Origin: Trachythela sp. YZ-2020 | Taxonomy: Eukaryota > Cnidaria > Anthozoa > Malacalcyonacea > Clavulariidae | NCBI GenBank assembly: GCA_016169945.1 | Contig: JADLSH010000014.1 | Location: 124,001-188,000, forward strand | Direction of reading: 5' to 3' | DNA length: 64,000 bases | Shown: positions 1 through 12,635 of the stretch, in pieces | Numbering within the stretch: the stretch's first letter is position 1 | Layout: the number at the start of each line of letters is the position of its first letter | Translations under genes and position numbers: made by a program | Notes under the pieces: generated by a model | Database searches by the model: none | What the model was told of the DNA's origin: nothing | Seen by the model: the letters and a program-made list of their open reading frames with translations, nothing else

Positions 1-499
1 CTCTGAGATCATTCATGTTTCCGCTCGCCACTCTGGTTTAAGTGAATGAATACAAATAGCCCAGTCGAATTGCATTCACGACCCAACTATTCGACACTCG
101 GGTCTATTGTCGAAATAAACTGTATAGTGTCCGATTACGATGACGTAATCGCCCAACAAGGTGGAGATAATCTTGTGGTAAATAGGTAGCAGTCATCTCT
201 ATTCAAAGCATGATAATTCATGATAATTCACGCTTCTGGGCAACGACTTTGGCTATAGCGATGATTAGTGGTGTTCACTATTTAGTTTTCCCACGCAATC
301 GCATGTTAAGTTTCACACACAGTGTTCTGCCAAGGCTGATCTCCCTTCTTTAAGTTTGAAACAGGCTTTTGATGATCGTTTAATCGTGTGTCATATTGGC
401 ACTTAGACTGACCATATATGCTCTTTCTCACAGTCATCGTTGCATAGTTTAGAAAATGCAGTATGTATACAGTACATTTCTATTTTAGATTTGAATGTT

Positions 500-1130
500 T
501 ATAGAACTACCGACGGGAAATTGGAAACTGATGTCTATCGTAAACACACGCACACAGAGAAATATTTGTTCTATAACTCAAATCACCCCATAAACCATAA
601 TCAAAACCATGTGTAGGCAGTGTTGCAAAAGCTTTCCTTCAAAGGGCTGAATTTTTACAATCAAACAGTGACTCTACGCCTAATGAATATGAATACGCAC
701 TAAAATTTTTAACCGAAATCAATTACCCAAAATATACTTTTAAATATTGCCTAACCGATCACTCGTTTGAACCAAAATAACTCCGAGGGTGATACTTGTA
801 TCAATGTTATACAGTAGTTCCATACATTCCTGGCGTTACAGAGGCAATCAAGAGAATCTAAGGTAATTGTAATATTATGGTCGACTTAAAACCCTATTTG
901 ACTTTAGACCGTATTTTCACAAAGCCAAAAGATCTTATCAATCATAAAACTAAATCTGTATGTTCTATACCATGCGATGGCTATGAGAAGGATACCTAGA
1001 AGCGTAGCATATGAGATGACTGTAGCTTTTCCACAAGAATATATCCACCATGTTTGCCGATGACGTCATCCCTCGAGTATACAGTATATATAAGAAGCTA
1101 AGATGCGACTTTAGATCTCTAGTAATAACA
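500..1130 (+). mobile_element. Penelope-like retroelement remnant (copy 1)
   Basis: A decayed coding stretch readable in pieces on the plus strand. Around 505-600 it gives a peptide with the core DVYRKHTHTEKYL, which resembles the end of the reverse-transcriptase region of Penelope-like elements. It is followed near 635-770 by QRAEFLQSN and FLTEINYPKY, like the linker, and near 880-1000 by FTKPKDLINHKTK and CSIPCDG, the beginning of the GIY-YIG endonuclease. Several stops and shifts separate the pieces, so it cannot make protein. The family identity is recognised from motif order, not from a search. No boundaries or target duplications are visible. Confidence 0.6.
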
Positions 1131-1139
1131 AAAAGCCCA

Positions 1140-2755
1140 TCACAAAAGGCTTAATTATCATGATAAACGTACCCCCACCCAGGCATTGATTACCCGCATC
1201 ACTGAATTAGTTACCCGCGCGAGCCCTCGGAGGTTTTACCCGCGCCTGTTTTGTCGAACCCGCGTCACTTGTTGAACCAGCGCCTGTCTATGGTGACCTG
1301 CGACCCACGCCTAATTTGTATTAATTTACTTAACCAGAAAAGCGTGCAAAAATATCAATAACATTAAACCTGGTTTTCCTGAGAACGATTTAAAAATTTT
1401 AAATAAAAAATTTAAAAATGTCTTTGATTTTCGAATGACAAGATGTTTGACATATAATTTTCGATATTTGGTTAGAAGTAACTGGTCGGAAGTAACTATC
1501 AAACAATGTGAAACGAGAGAACAAAATTAATGAAAATCTTAAATTTTCCCATCATATAATGGTGTATTGTCTGGCGGCTGGGAATCGAGCTCCGCCCAAC
1601 TTACGCTTCAAATACAAAGACGAGTATCACATCACCGCAGCAGTATGCGTTATCCTATTAAATATACGTGCATAGCCACATATATTTACTGACCTATGAA
1701 CTTTTAAAAATCTAATTCATATTTTTTCCGATCCTATAAACCGGACATTTCAGTACTATACATTAATGGAAGACCAGAAAGGATATATTTCGAACAGTAC
1801 TGCCGGCAAAGAATGGGCGAGTGGAGGGTGGCTGGCTGGGGGACTGGGGTACGGGGATCCTTCCCATCAATCACTTTCAGAGTGTGATTTTCGATCCATT
1901 CAAGTCAGATAATATTTTTGAACATTGTCTCAAAAGTCAAAATCAGTTTACCTGTACAGCAAAAAAGCAATCAGAGCACATTCAAACATTGACAAACACG
2001 AAAAAAGAGATTTTAAAAGTATTTTGTCGCGTCATTAACAATTCCTGCCAACGTTCCCTTTTCGAAACTCCTGGACAAGGAAACAGGGTTGGGTTTTGCA
2101 TTTAATGCATTTCTGGCAAGTTTTGATATATTTTCTTTTTCCAAAACTTTATTAGAACTACAACCTTTCACTACAGTCAGTCTATGACAATGAATACTTG
2201 GCAATGACTCGCTAAGTTATATAGTAGACACACTTGAATTATTGCAAATCTTTAATTTACCATAGAAGAACGCCTCCCTTATAGATTATTTAGATACGTA
2301 GTCTCTCACATGTCGTCTTTGCATTACATGAATTCGTCAGGAGGATATCCAACCATTGACAATGTGCATCGATATTTAATAGAGTTATCTTTTACATAAG
2401 CGGATCAGCATAATCAAAGTTAGTCTTTTTGTGGCCACTCCTATATATGCTAAGATTCTTTCGGTCGTGTTTTCTGATGAAACTGGCATGTGGAACTACT
2501 TCTAGCCCGTTTCTAAATCACAGGCCACCAGACATATCTACGAACCAAACCTTTCATCTGAGACATACCATGATGTGCTTAATCTTTTTTTCCTTTTTGA
2601 AAACGTATCACCACGCTCGATCTATATAAAAGACAACCTACTTTGAGACTCAATTCATTTCTCCGAGTAAAATTACACTTGATGCTTTGATTTTATCATC
2701 TTGCACTGTGTTGGGTCATCCATGCAAGATAAATTGGTACACTTACCAATGTATA
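1140..2755. other. Gene-free stretch with a short CG-rich degenerate repeat
   Basis: I see no supportable gene here. Positions 1190-1310 carry several imperfect copies of an ACCCGCG(C) motif, which stands out as CpG-rich in AT-rich surroundings. The rest is AT-rich DNA with only short chance open frames. Confidence 0.4.
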
Positions 2756-2759
2756 TTTG

Positions 2760-3010
2760 TAACACCAAATCTCCTATATTGTTAGATTTTAATTGCATCT
2801 ACAGGACTTCCGGAGAACTGTTGCATAAAATTTACAACTTCACAATGTGTCATGATCAGCGTTGAACTCGGCTCGACCTCACACGGAAGTCTGCTAAGGG
2901 CGGTAGCGTTCCTATTCTTCTTTCCAGGTGTACAAATTAAATAGTATTCGTAAGCAGACATATCATGCCCATCTTTGAATTCTGCTAGATACAATTTGTG
3001 GAATTGCTCG
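2760..3010 (-). mobile_element. Ty3/gypsy-type retrotransposon fragment (end of RNase H region)
   Basis: The minus strand encodes about 70 residues including YLAEFKDG, YYLICTPGKKNRNATALSRLP and an acidic continuation. In Ty3/gypsy polyproteins the RNase H domain ends with a conserved PGKxNxNADALSRLP-like segment, which this matches with the Asp replaced by Thr. Neither the reverse transcriptase, integrase nor LTRs are visible nearby, so this is a truncated relic. The surrounding frames contain stops. Confidence 0.65.
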
Positions 3011-3239
3011 CTCGACTCCTGGATATTCCTGGGGGCGGTTTGTGATCGGTTAAATCGTGAGGTTACGATTATTTAGGAATTGGTTGAATTTCATGACTGC
3101 AAAAATTATTGTAAAATATATATGCGAATATATTTTTTCTCAGTGTTCGTGAGGAAAAAGCAAGAGGTTTCTCGGTTCTGTCTTCTAGCTTGTGGAATAA
3201 CACAGAACTACAAATATATACGCGGAACACAGATGCGCT

Positions 3240-3475
3240 TAGTGCGCTGCCTTTTACTTATGAGTTAAAGCAGCTATACAGTATGTCGCGGGCAAATATT
3301 TGCTCAGGTTGGTTCATCTCCCTGTGCTTGATAAACTCGTATAATTTGAGATTGGTTGGTTCTCTCCCGTACTTGGGAGGGTTTTCTTCGGATACTCCGG
3401 TTTTCATCTCTAGCTAAAAACTAAACGTTAAGCATTGAATAAATGAATGAATGAACTTTATTTGAAAAGGGTCAT
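3240..3475 (+). repeat. Possible SINE-derived tail with ATGA tandem end
   Basis: The stretch contains TCTCCCGTACTTGGGAGGG, then GGATACTCCGGTTTTC, then a short GAATGAATGAATGAA run. The 'TACTCCGGTTT' part is also found in the tRNA-derived SINE near 6.1 kb, which suggests a related repeat tail. No polymerase III boxes are recognised upstream, so the call is tentative. Confidence 0.35.
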
Positions 3476-3760
3476 TTCAACGTTGTTACTGGTAACAGTA
3501 TTCTTCCCAACAGCCCTATATAAATAGTTACTAAATACTAACAATGACAAGTTACTGAGTATTTACTGTACAACAAACACAGGCAAGTGCGGAAAATGGT
3601 CAACTTCCCTATTTAGTTGCAAAAAGAAGGGCAATAGGTATTAAGTTTTTGTTTTTTAACAATTTAAAGTCATTAGGTTATAACTGGTCCATTTGAAAAC
3701 TTTACTAAGATAATTATCGATGCAGCTATATTATCTCATATCTTGTCAACAAGATGTATT

Positions 3761-3987
3761 CAGGGTCGGATTAACGTCACGGGAGGCCCCAGGCGGATTT
3801 TCAGCGCGAGGTCCCCAACCTCCCCCCCCTCGTTATGAAAACCTTTGAATTCAAAGACACACAAAATTGTTAAATTTAAAAATGGGCGTGCCCCGTTTAA
3901 AATGGGCGTGTTCTCATAAAAATGGGCCCCCATAAGCGCGAGGCCCGCGGCATATGCCGCATTTGCCACGTGGTTAATCCGGCCCTG
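3761..3987. mobile_element. hAT-like MITE
   Basis: The 227-bp segment begins CAGGGTCGGATTAAC and ends in the inverse, GTTAATCCGGCCCTG (one mismatch), a typical hAT-type terminus. ATGTATT occurs directly before the left end and again three bases beyond the right end, which may be a decayed target duplication. It contains internal repeats of AAAATGGGCGTG and no coding capacity. It is mobilised, if at all, by a transposase encoded elsewhere. Confidence 0.65.
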
Positions 3988-3989
3988 GT

Positions 3990-4745
3990 CATGTATTCCC
4001 AACAGACTTGTAGCAAGCTTGTCAGTAGTAATATACAGGCCGATGAATCCCCTTTTGTGAGGAGGCGCATGATCATTAGCATATGTGGGGGCGCATGATC
4101 ATTGGCATATGAGGTGGGCGCATTACGTAACATTCGTTAATTATACAACTTGGTCTTCTTTGCATATTGAGATCTCTCAATCCTACTGGAGCTTCTTTTA
4201 CGGCTTGCACTTCGGCTTCAACATGAAAAATGCCTTGCGAGTCAATTTGAAAACTTTCAAATTTAAAAACGCGTGGAATGAAACGACACTTGGAATTCTT
4301 CACACGTAACCGAGATTGGGCAGATGCGTTTCATCCGCAGGTTCACAGATCAGAATGTTGCCAAGGGAGTTACCGCAAAGGAAATTCCATGCAATAAGCC
4401 TTCCATTGTTCCATGCAATACGACTACTATTTTCCATAAAGTAGACAATTATATCTATACAAGCCACCACGAGTATTGATCCTAACGCACGTGACATCCG
4501 CAGATCACATTAGACTAACACGTTAGCTTCTATATGTATGAAAGGTCACTTTTCTCTCTTTAAATATGTTACCTTTGGCAAAGATATTCGTATGTTTCTC
4601 GGTCTATTACTATCCCGACGGCAATTTCCAACGCACATTTTAAATTGAGTTTTGGTTCTGCTAGCAAATTCCTTTGTATGAGTTCTTTGCTAACGCCAGA
4701 TCAAGCTTCGAGTCTTAGGATCAATCTACCTGAAAAATTGAACAA
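3990..4745. other. Gene-free stretch
   Basis: Overlapping short frames on both strands occur here, but none has recognisable motifs or splice context. I see two nearby copies of GCGCATGATCATT/GGCATATG around 4065-4110 and nothing else of note. Confidence 0.35.
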
Positions 4746-4748
4746 GAA

Positions 4749-4785
4749 GTTCGACGTTTCGAGCGAAAGCCCTTCATCTGGAAGC
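4749..4785 (-). ncRNA. Hammerhead-ribozyme-like motif of a Penelope-like element (copy 1)
   Basis: Read on the minus strand the segment runs CCAGATGAAGGGC, then CTTTCGCTC, then GAAACGTCGAA. The order (GATGA core, small stem II, GAAA, stem III) matches the minimal hammerhead ribozymes reported in Penelope-like element termini. The base before GATGA is A where the canonical core has U, so self-cleavage is doubtful. It lies just upstream of the GIY-YIG fragment of the second Penelope-like remnant. Confidence 0.45.
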
Positions 4786-4789
4786 TCCC

Positions 4790-5600
4790 ATCGCACTATA
4801 GGTATATGTACCTTAAACTAAGGGATGTCATTAAAAAGTATTTTCATATCTTGAAAAACTACCCTGAAATATCTTCTATTTACACCGATAATAGTATCGA
4901 CATAGTATAAACATTCGCGAAACCCTAGTCCATAACTCCGTACCACAGGATTTGTCGTCACTTAATGGCGCGTTACCTTGTCGTGAAAAGTGCAATGTGA
5001 AACCTGTAAGGTCATACATTCTTCAACTACTATTTCGGCACCAAAATCTAAGTATCCTATCAAGCACCGTTTCACGTGTGCTTCCTCTCATCTAGTCTAC
5101 TGCATCTCATGTGGTAGATGTGGCAATCTTTACATTGGTGAAACCGGAAGATGTTTAAGGTCAAGGTTTGGTGAGTCGTGCTGTCACTGACGATGCTAAA
5201 CAGCCTGTTGCCAGACATTTCAATACTGGAAATCACAGTGTTTCAGACATGAAAATTTGAGCTCCCTGTCCCATTTCAGGTAGTAATGATGAAAGAGGAA
5301 ATGAGACATTAAATGCGTCTCATTTCCTGACTTGGCACCATTCATCATTTTGGTATTAATGAGCGCTTCTCATACATTTAACTCTTATCATTGCATGCCT
5401 GCCATCAGCAGACATGGACAGATATTCTACACCTCATTTCATACATAGTTTCGTAATTTCTCCTATTCATATCTTTTGCAACATTCTTTCCATGGAAATA
5501 TTATATTTATGTTTATACTTTGTTTTGACTAAATCCATCTGATTTGTATATTTTTTATCAAGTGATCCCTTTGTATACACTAAAAAGCACATGTTTTTCT
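4790..5600 (+). mobile_element. Penelope-like retroelement remnant with GIY-YIG domain (copy 2)
   Basis: A frame from 4990 encodes a cysteine-rich linker (CETCKVI, KHRFTCASSHLVYCISCG) followed by LYIGETGRCLRSRFGE. This is the start of the GIY-YIG nuclease domain of Penelope-like elements, with the Y-I-G pair and the first Arg of the catalytic set. The frame then shifts; downstream words such as PVARHFNTGNHS and a histidine near 5215 continue the family pattern to about 5400. Hammerhead-like motifs bracket it at 4749-4785 (minus) and 5618-5649 (plus). It is a non-functional remnant; the reverse transcriptase is missing. Confidence 0.75.
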
Positions 5601-5617
5601 CCGACCCACGCTACTAC

Positions 5618-5649
5618 CGTCCAGACGAAGGGCCTTTGATCGAAGCCCC
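5618..5649 (+). ncRNA. Hammerhead-ribozyme-like motif of a Penelope-like element (copy 2)
   Basis: The plus strand reads GTCCAGACGAAGGGCC, TTTGATC, GAAGCCCC. It is a more degraded copy of the motif at 4749-4785, in opposite orientation, with the GAAA of the core changed to GAAG. It marks the other side of the Penelope-like remnant. Confidence 0.4.
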
Positions 5650-5960
5650 AATGCCAGCAATTATGAAATTATATGGCCGATTTTTGAAAAGTGTTTCCCA
5701 TTAATAAAGGCAAGAACGTCATCACGTGACCCCCCATTCATGTCTCCTCTCGTAAATCATCAGTGCCTTCATCGACCCTTGCGAGATAAATGCTCCTTTG
5801 TTTGTTCAACTTTATTTAAATTTTAATATATTCTATTATCATATTTTTAAATTTTTAACTTACTGTAAATAGCCATATTTTACCTATATAAGTTTTATAA
5901 CTAACTATTCTTCTTGTAAACTCAGACGGGTGCTTTGAGTGCTAAATAAATACTTATTAT

Positions 5961-6395
5961 GGGGCTTCGGTGGCGCAGTCGTCAGAGCAAGCGCCTTTCA
6001 CCTCTGAGATCGTGTGTTCGATTCTCGCTGGGGACTCATGACACTTATGTGAAAAGAGTCAGTCAACGCTCTACCGAAAGTCGTGGTTTTTATCCGGGTA
6101 CTCCGGTTTCCTCCCACAAGGAATGTTGACAGGGTGGGTTTGGATTAGCCCCAAACTAACCCTTCCATCATAGCTGTGCTCCCTGATCAGACATGAATCA
6201 TACGTGGCTGCCAGTGGCGCCTTTAATAAGCCTTCGACTCGATTAAGTCGAGCTGCGTCCTTCGCAATTCAGCTCATCTCTCAGCTGCAAGTAAGGATGA
6301 TTAGCACACCCCCACTAACACCCCCACTAACACCTCCACTTTATTATTACAAATGGCCAGACTCGAAACGTCAAAGTTCTGGTTGAATTTTAATT
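5961..6395 (+). mobile_element. tRNA-derived SINE
   Basis: The unit opens with GGGGCTTCGGTGGCGCAGTC, which holds a polymerase III A box (GTGGCGCAGT...), and has a B box GTTCGATTC at 6016-6024, about 50 bases downstream, as in tRNA genes. A long non-tRNA body follows, including ACTCCGGTTTCCTCCCAC and CTCCCTGATCAGACATGAAT. It ends near 6310-6340 with tandem CACCCCCACTAA units. A bona fide tRNA is ruled out by the body and the imperfect acceptor pairing. Confidence 0.8.
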
Positions 6396-6399
6396 TTCA

Positions 6400-9300
6400 G
6401 GTAGATTGATTCTAATTACCGGAAGCTTATTGTATAGACGCTACCTACACTGGTACCACTTCAAGCTATTAACATTTCATCGAAAGCACTTCTGAAATTG
6501 CAATGTTCGGACAATGTTCGAAGCTCTGCCACAAAAATCCATATTGACTGGTCTGTTTGTCCTATGATTTGTCTAACGCGATTACTGACCTACATTGTGT
6601 CGCTGGACGATCACCGATGACTTTAGCAAATAATAGTTATTTTAAAATTCTGCAACCTTTCATAGGATTTTGTTTCGGGATTTTGGGTTGAATTGGCCCT
6701 CGTAAGAACTACAAAATCATCATACTGTGTTGCAACTGGGGGTTAGGGAAAAGATGCTTGCTGGTAGGTTATAATGATGAAATTCCCCATATAACAGCTC
6801 TTCAAAGTTGAAAACGTTTATGTAAGCCAAGTTTGCAAGTTGAGTATATTTTAAAACACAAATATATTATTTGCATATTTTCAAGCAAAATATTCACCTC
6901 TAGCTAAGTCACTATTACCGAGTAATTGCATGATATATAGGGAACATATAAAGCGTTCTATTTGTATGTTTTGAGGTAAGAATAGTTGAATACGTGTAAG
7001 TCTCACATTTACCTCACATTATTGCACAAGACAAGTCTTATTGCACTTAATAGAGTCCAAGAGATAAAATATACAAAACCATAACACACATTTCATTTAA
7101 TAACATCACACGTAAGACAAAAATATCATAAAATACCTTCTGCCTGTAAGACATGTCAAGCAGTGAGGTGTTGATCAGCAAAGAACTTCTTCAACCTTCT
7201 CTTCTTCATGGCAGTAAAATGGAGTGACATGATAGACATTTCTTCGCGATACTTATTCTTTACAAAAACCTGTGATTTGCAGCAGTAGAAATCCTCATTC
7301 TCTTTTTCATCTTATGCTCTACTGTCTTACACTTTTCTTCCTTTTGGTCGTTCAGTTTTTTGACAATAATGACTGCATCCTTGTCTTCCATCGAACCATG
7401 CACCAGTGTAATTTATGTAGAATTTGTCTGCTGTTTTGGCTTAACTCTCCGAACCGTCAAGAGACCAGGAATTTCCTCTAATTAAGGGCGTTTTTGTGAC
7501 AAGCACGGACATCTACTGAGCAATGTCAAATTTTGCCTAACCAGTTCGTGGCTTATATCCTCTTCGAAGATGTTTTGGTGATGTGGGTAGCATGGCTGAA
7601 TAAGGAACATGCTGTCGGAAGGGGAAGCTACGGTCCCCTGCGTTCACCTCTCCTTTGCAGCCCAGCTAAATGTTTTTGATGTATTTATCTGGAAGCTGCA
7701 TGACCTCTGTTGTGTCTGGTGGTGAGATGAACAAGTGAATCTTTTCCCGCAGCCAAAAGACGAGTGGTTATCATTGAAAGAACAATAGGTCACTCGATAT
7801 GGGTTTTGTAAAGATGCTTGTCGAACAACTTGTAGCAAGCCAGCAGCGAAGTGTCACCATAACATCAGGTGACCTTCGTGGAAGTCAGTAAGTTGTCAGA
7901 CATCTTCTCCAAAGCTTATTTTGTATCCATGTACGAGGTCTGTGATACCAGTTGTGCCTATAATCACCTGGGAAACACAAACAATTCCTGACACAGAAAT
8001 CACTGGGTTATTGGTTACACATTCACAGTTCTCCTATATTATTCTTTTGCAAGACTGTGCTCGTCCGGCCCATACAAGCTTAGGTGTGCCATCTACACTG
8101 TAGATTGTGAATTGTGGTGTCTGATCATGGTTGAACACCATAAATCTGCCTACCCACACCCTTAATGCTATCCGATATCAATAAGCTCTTTTAAATTGCA
8201 ATAGCGTCAAAGAAATATGGAGCCATGTGACGTGTATATTTCTATTCATGGGAACAGTTCCCTGTTATTTTCATCTAAATACATTGTTTTTCACGAAACC
8301 AATTGCCTTTTCTTACCAAATTCCAGTCATTTCATACGTATTTTGAGGTAGATGTAGTGCTAGTTTGTAATGGAGAAAGCTTAATCATTTTCAAACTAAA
8401 GGCGAATATGGCCAGGTATATCTCCTATCTTACAATCTTTAAAGTAAAGGATAAATTTTGCTTGTGAAGAGCACAAGATTATAAAAAAATATAGAATAAA
8501 ACGTTTTCCTTCAGAATTTATGCTGAAAGAACTTTTGTACATCTATACACATATACATGTATCCCACATACAAAGGTTTAATGTCAGGAACTGTTCGTGT
8601 GAACCAGGCTAACCGAAAATCATCTGTGATTCGCATGTTCTTGCAAAATTAAATAGAATCATTGACTATCATAAGAGATAGTGTAGGCCAGAGTGTCTAT
8701 GTCCTAATTCACACTGCATGTAATCTTGGTCAGTGCTATAAGATTTTGAATGTGAACACTTAATCTTCATGGCGCTTTGAACAGGATCGACGTTTTGACA
8801 CTTTTACAAAAACCCACGAGCGAATATAGAATCGGTGCGGAGCAGTGTCACTCCGTTGAAACAAATTCTTCCCTTCAAGGATTGTGTACTTAATGTAAAA
8901 AGAAAGAATACCATTATGGTTTTCGCTGCGTCCATTTTAGTGTAAACATAGCCTTTGATTTGGAACTCAGGCCCTGGCAGACGGAATATACATCGAGTGC
9001 AACAAAATTGTAAATATGAACACTTCGTCCAAGAGGACCGTGAAGGATATTTTAAGTGCCTTCTGCCATTACCTTATATTTATAATAAATACGAATGACC
9101 AATTTTCATCATTTTGCCGGGTGTGCTATTGCGTTTCTTTAGGCCTGTTTCAACCCTGGGATTTTATATGAGTCCAAAATTGTTTGATTTATTCACGTGC
9201 AAAATTTAACTTTTCGAAATTAGTTAGTAGAATATTTCAATTGCCGTGCAGCTCAATCTATTTTATGACAGATTTGTTAATCGTGTTATGCGGGTCTTTT

Positions 9301-11570
9301 CGAACTTCACATTTTCCTTTTAAGCAATTCAAACACGGAAAATGAGCCAATGAGTGGGTATTATTTTATCGATTGGCGTCTTCCGCGTTCTTGGTGAATT
9401 TATTTCAGGTTCAACCTATTCGGGTGTCATCTAGTGTATTCTGAGAACAACGAAATTTAAAAAAATGTATTCATCGGAAAAGCTCGCTTTGTTCATAATG
9501 ATATCTGTGTCTGTGTGTTTACTGTTCGATATGCTTTATTTTGTATCCATATTTGCTTAGGATTTAAGAGCGAAACATGCACTGCAGTAATAACCGTGGA
9601 ATCGTTATGAGACGGCACTAGGGCTCGAGAGTACGTTTGCCAGGAACGCGGTCCAAATCATAATCTTCTTTCGGGCGTCATCCAAAAGGACTGTTTGTTT
9701 TATATAAATTAACTTTTTTGTTTACTATTACACTCAAATAAGCCTTACTATTGATTCATAAAGGGCTGCCTTATATTTTGATATATTACAAGGAGATTTT
9801 TATGCTATATAGACTAAGATGTTTTAAATTGAACAAGACGCCTGCTCAGAGGTTAACTCGTCCAGCGACGGGCGGAAAAATGAACAACCTGTTGCTTGGG
9901 GTGCAATGCTAAAGATTAACACCTTATATCAGCAGGACATTTTCAAATTACATACTTGTTTATACCAAGACGAACAAAGCTGTTACCGCACGGAGTGCAT
10001 GCAACACAATCACTCTTGATCTTTTGAGGGCTTACTTTTACACTCCATGCCACTTAGTGGAAAGCCTCAGTATAATCCTTTTGTATTACCCTTTCTGATT
10101 AACCACTTATATACAGCAGTATTTTACCTATGTTGGCATCCTCCTGGACATTTAAGGGTGTCAAGGAATCTCGATGCGCCCCAAATCTGAAGTAATAAAC
10201 CCGATTCGATTCAACTCAGCCTGTCATAATTCGGACATCCGGAGATGTTCCATGAAAAATGCATGCTATTTTAATATGAATAATTGAGGTAATCCAGAGT
10301 AGTGCGACGTAATGCAATATCCACCAAAAGCAAAACTATGGACCAAAAAATAATATTTAAGAATTAAGATCAATTTTCGATCCAAATTTCGAACTTTCGG
10401 AGTTGCTGCACTAACAAAAACATTTTAATCCAGCACGCAAGGAAGTCGAGAGTACGATACGACGTGAAATCCATGAAAAAGAGATACAATGGGGTGAAAA
10501 TTTAACGAGATTGGTTGAAATATTTAATCCAGTCCTTGCGTAAGCCGCATTATTTGAATTGATAGCACGTGAACTTTACCCCTATTATCCAGAATTAATA
10601 TTTTTGCCTTGATGTAAATGAGGAAGCACATTTTGACGAATAGATTTGGGTAAACTGTGGAAATGCCAGTTTGTCAGTGACACCAGGACGACGACTAAAA
10701 CAGAAAATTAGCATTTTAAATCTCCACCGCGCCTACCTGTACGGCCATGCCGAGCCATAAGCATTATTTGAGCGTGCATTTTGAAAATGCCGAAAATTAA
10801 CCTAAAAGGCATATTCAATAGCGTAGACATACGGCTAAATTCGATAAGGGACAGTTAATTATTTAAGTTTATAATTTTGCAATGTCGATATAGTATTTTC
10901 ATGACCAGCCCAAGGAAAATTGGCTTATTTTTGTGGCCCATCCCTTGTCATTCGACACAAATTCATGGTCCACCCCTGCTAAAATTATATTGTAATTCTA
11001 CGATGATAAAAATATTAGTATAATTGTAAATATATCTCTGTTCTATGTTTCAAATATGAAAACGAAGTGGCTATATTTACGGGACCGTAAACGGACTTCG
11101 CTAGGCTATATTTACGGCACTTTTGTTCTTAGTGCCCATGCCACAGCCCATGCGCTACAACTCGCGTAGTGAAAAGTGAATATTGAGATTTAGGAATACC
11201 TTTCCTAATACAAAGCTAAAACCTAACCACAAAGACAACGAAAATAAAAACAGATCTCCGAAAACTGAAACTATGTAAAAACAGTGAAGAAAAGGTGCCT
11301 TTAATAGCAGGGAATCGAACTTGGGCGCTTGAAAATTTTGAAACCTTGCACCTAACAATAAACACACAACTGCTTCGTTCTTCAATTTCCAGCACCCCGG
11401 CGCGACCCCGCGTTTTCTACCAAACCGTTTAGTAGGCCGTTTTTGTCGCTTTCAACTAATTTTACAAGGAGCTCCAATTTCAAACGTCGGTCAAAATATG
11501 TTAATATTGTATCGCAAATCAAGTGTTGGTTAAGTCTTTTTGGGACACCGTGGACTTGCTCCAAGTCTTT
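6400..11570. other. Long gene-free stretch
   Basis: No convincing coding exon, RNA gene or bounded mobile element is visible. Open frames are all under about 80 codons and lack recognisable motifs. On the minus strand near 7190-7420 a Lys/Arg-rich reading (KKLNDQKEEKCK, HKMKKRMR) hints at an old coding relic, but stops interrupt it and I cannot assign it. Confidence 0.35.
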
Positions 11571-11575
11571 CTCTC

Positions 11576-11765
11576 GAAGGCGTTTATTTGGGAGCTATGA
11601 ACTGCGCGCGAAATTGCGGGTGGGAAGAATTTAAACACGGCGGGCGGGAGGCATGGAAATTGGGAGTGCAGGCATTGGAAGGCGTTTCTCTTCTCCCAAT
11701 TTTATCGCCTCCCGCCCTCTTTAAATTCATCGCGCCCTTTATAACTCCTAAATAAAAACCCCGTT
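11576..11765. repeat. Imperfect foldback repeat
   Basis: Left arm motifs (TTTATTTGGGAGCTATGAA, GCGCGAAAT, GAATTTAAACACGGCGGGCGGGAGGC, quoted in parts) recur inverted on the right (GCCTCCCGCCCTC, TTTAAATTC, ATAACTCCTAAATAAAAA). The pairing spans about 190 bp with mismatches and a loop around 11665-11690. It is likely an old MITE. No target duplication is clear. Confidence 0.5.
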
Positions 11766-11814
11766 CAGACAAATATTTGGAGCAGGTCTATATAGGACAC
11801 CTGCTATTCGCTAT

Positions 11815-12020
11815 TATTATATACACAAGCTCTGGATATGAGGTATTCTGCAATCTGATTGGTTCTCTACTAGCAGGATATTAGCTCATATCCTGCTAGT
11901 AGAGAAAAGTAGAAAAATGGCTGGCAGATTTGGACAATTAAATGAAGAGGAAACTCAAGTTTTACTTGAAAAAAGTATGCCAAAATTTTCTGTTCATATC
12001 CAGAGCTTGTGTATATAATA
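11815..12020. repeat. Perfect 27-bp inverted repeat enclosing a 19-bp perfect hairpin
   Basis: Positions 11815-11841 and 11994-12020 are perfect inverse copies (core ACACAAGCTCTGGATATGA). Inside, 11863-11881 and 11888-11906 form a second perfect 19-bp stem (core CTACTAGCAGGATAT) around a 6-base loop TAGCTC. The upstream words CTGATTGG recur near another palindrome at 30.2 kb. It is a foldback element rather than a gene. Confidence 0.75.
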
Positions 12021-12023
12021 AAA

Positions 12024-12085
12024 CAGTTATTCTACTCACTCTCGTCGTATCAGCTCATATACGATTCGAGTTCGTAGAATAACTG
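12024..12085. repeat. Palindromic hairpin
   Basis: CAGTTATTCTAC at 12024-12035 is inverted at 12074-12085. The inner arms CTCTCGTCGTAT and ATACGATTCGAG extend the stem with one bulge, around a loop containing AGCTC. It abuts the foldback element ending at 12020. Confidence 0.65.
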
Positions 12086-12635
12086 TTAATTGTTCTCCAA
12101 AGGCCGTCATTTTTCCCGCGCGGGCGAAGTGACCTATTTGAGTCACGTGATTAATCAATCACGCGGGTATGCCAATAAATTTGAGTGTAGTTCAACTTTC
12201 ATGCGTGTCCGCGAGCAGTAAAGAGGACAGAAACTTCCCACACTAGACACCTACACCGTAAGTTGAAACATGTTCGCTCCGCCCGCGCCGGCGAAGCGAT
12301 CGTAATTGAAAACAGTCTTAAGCTAGACAACAGTCCTGAGAAAACTATTTGAAGGATGACCACGAAATGCCCTTAATAATGACCCATTTTATGCAAATTT
12401 GAATTATGCACATGCCAGATTCGACAAGTTAAACTTAATCGAATTTGCTCGAACTATATCACATTCGTGTACGACACAATTTTAATTTCTTTACCTATTT
12501 AAAAAGATGCGCGCCACAAGGGCAGGGAACTTCGACGAAGTGAAGTGCAATTACAGGGTTCCCAAAATTTGGGATCGAAGGATGAAACCTGCATGAAACT
12601 CTCCTGACGTACATATGTATTGTTTTTATTTATAG

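Noticed and set aside
2760..3010. Full LTR retrotransposon
   Set aside because: Only the end of the RNase H region is visible; no LTR pair, primer-binding site, reverse transcriptase or integrase.
5961..6035. Possible functional tRNA gene
   Set aside because: A and B boxes are present, but acceptor pairing is poor and a long SINE body with a tandem tail follows; it is a tRNA-derived SINE.
11155..11772. Several overlapping open frames on both strands
   Set aside because: They come from the foldback repeat and its CG-rich arms; no motifs, codon bias or splice context.
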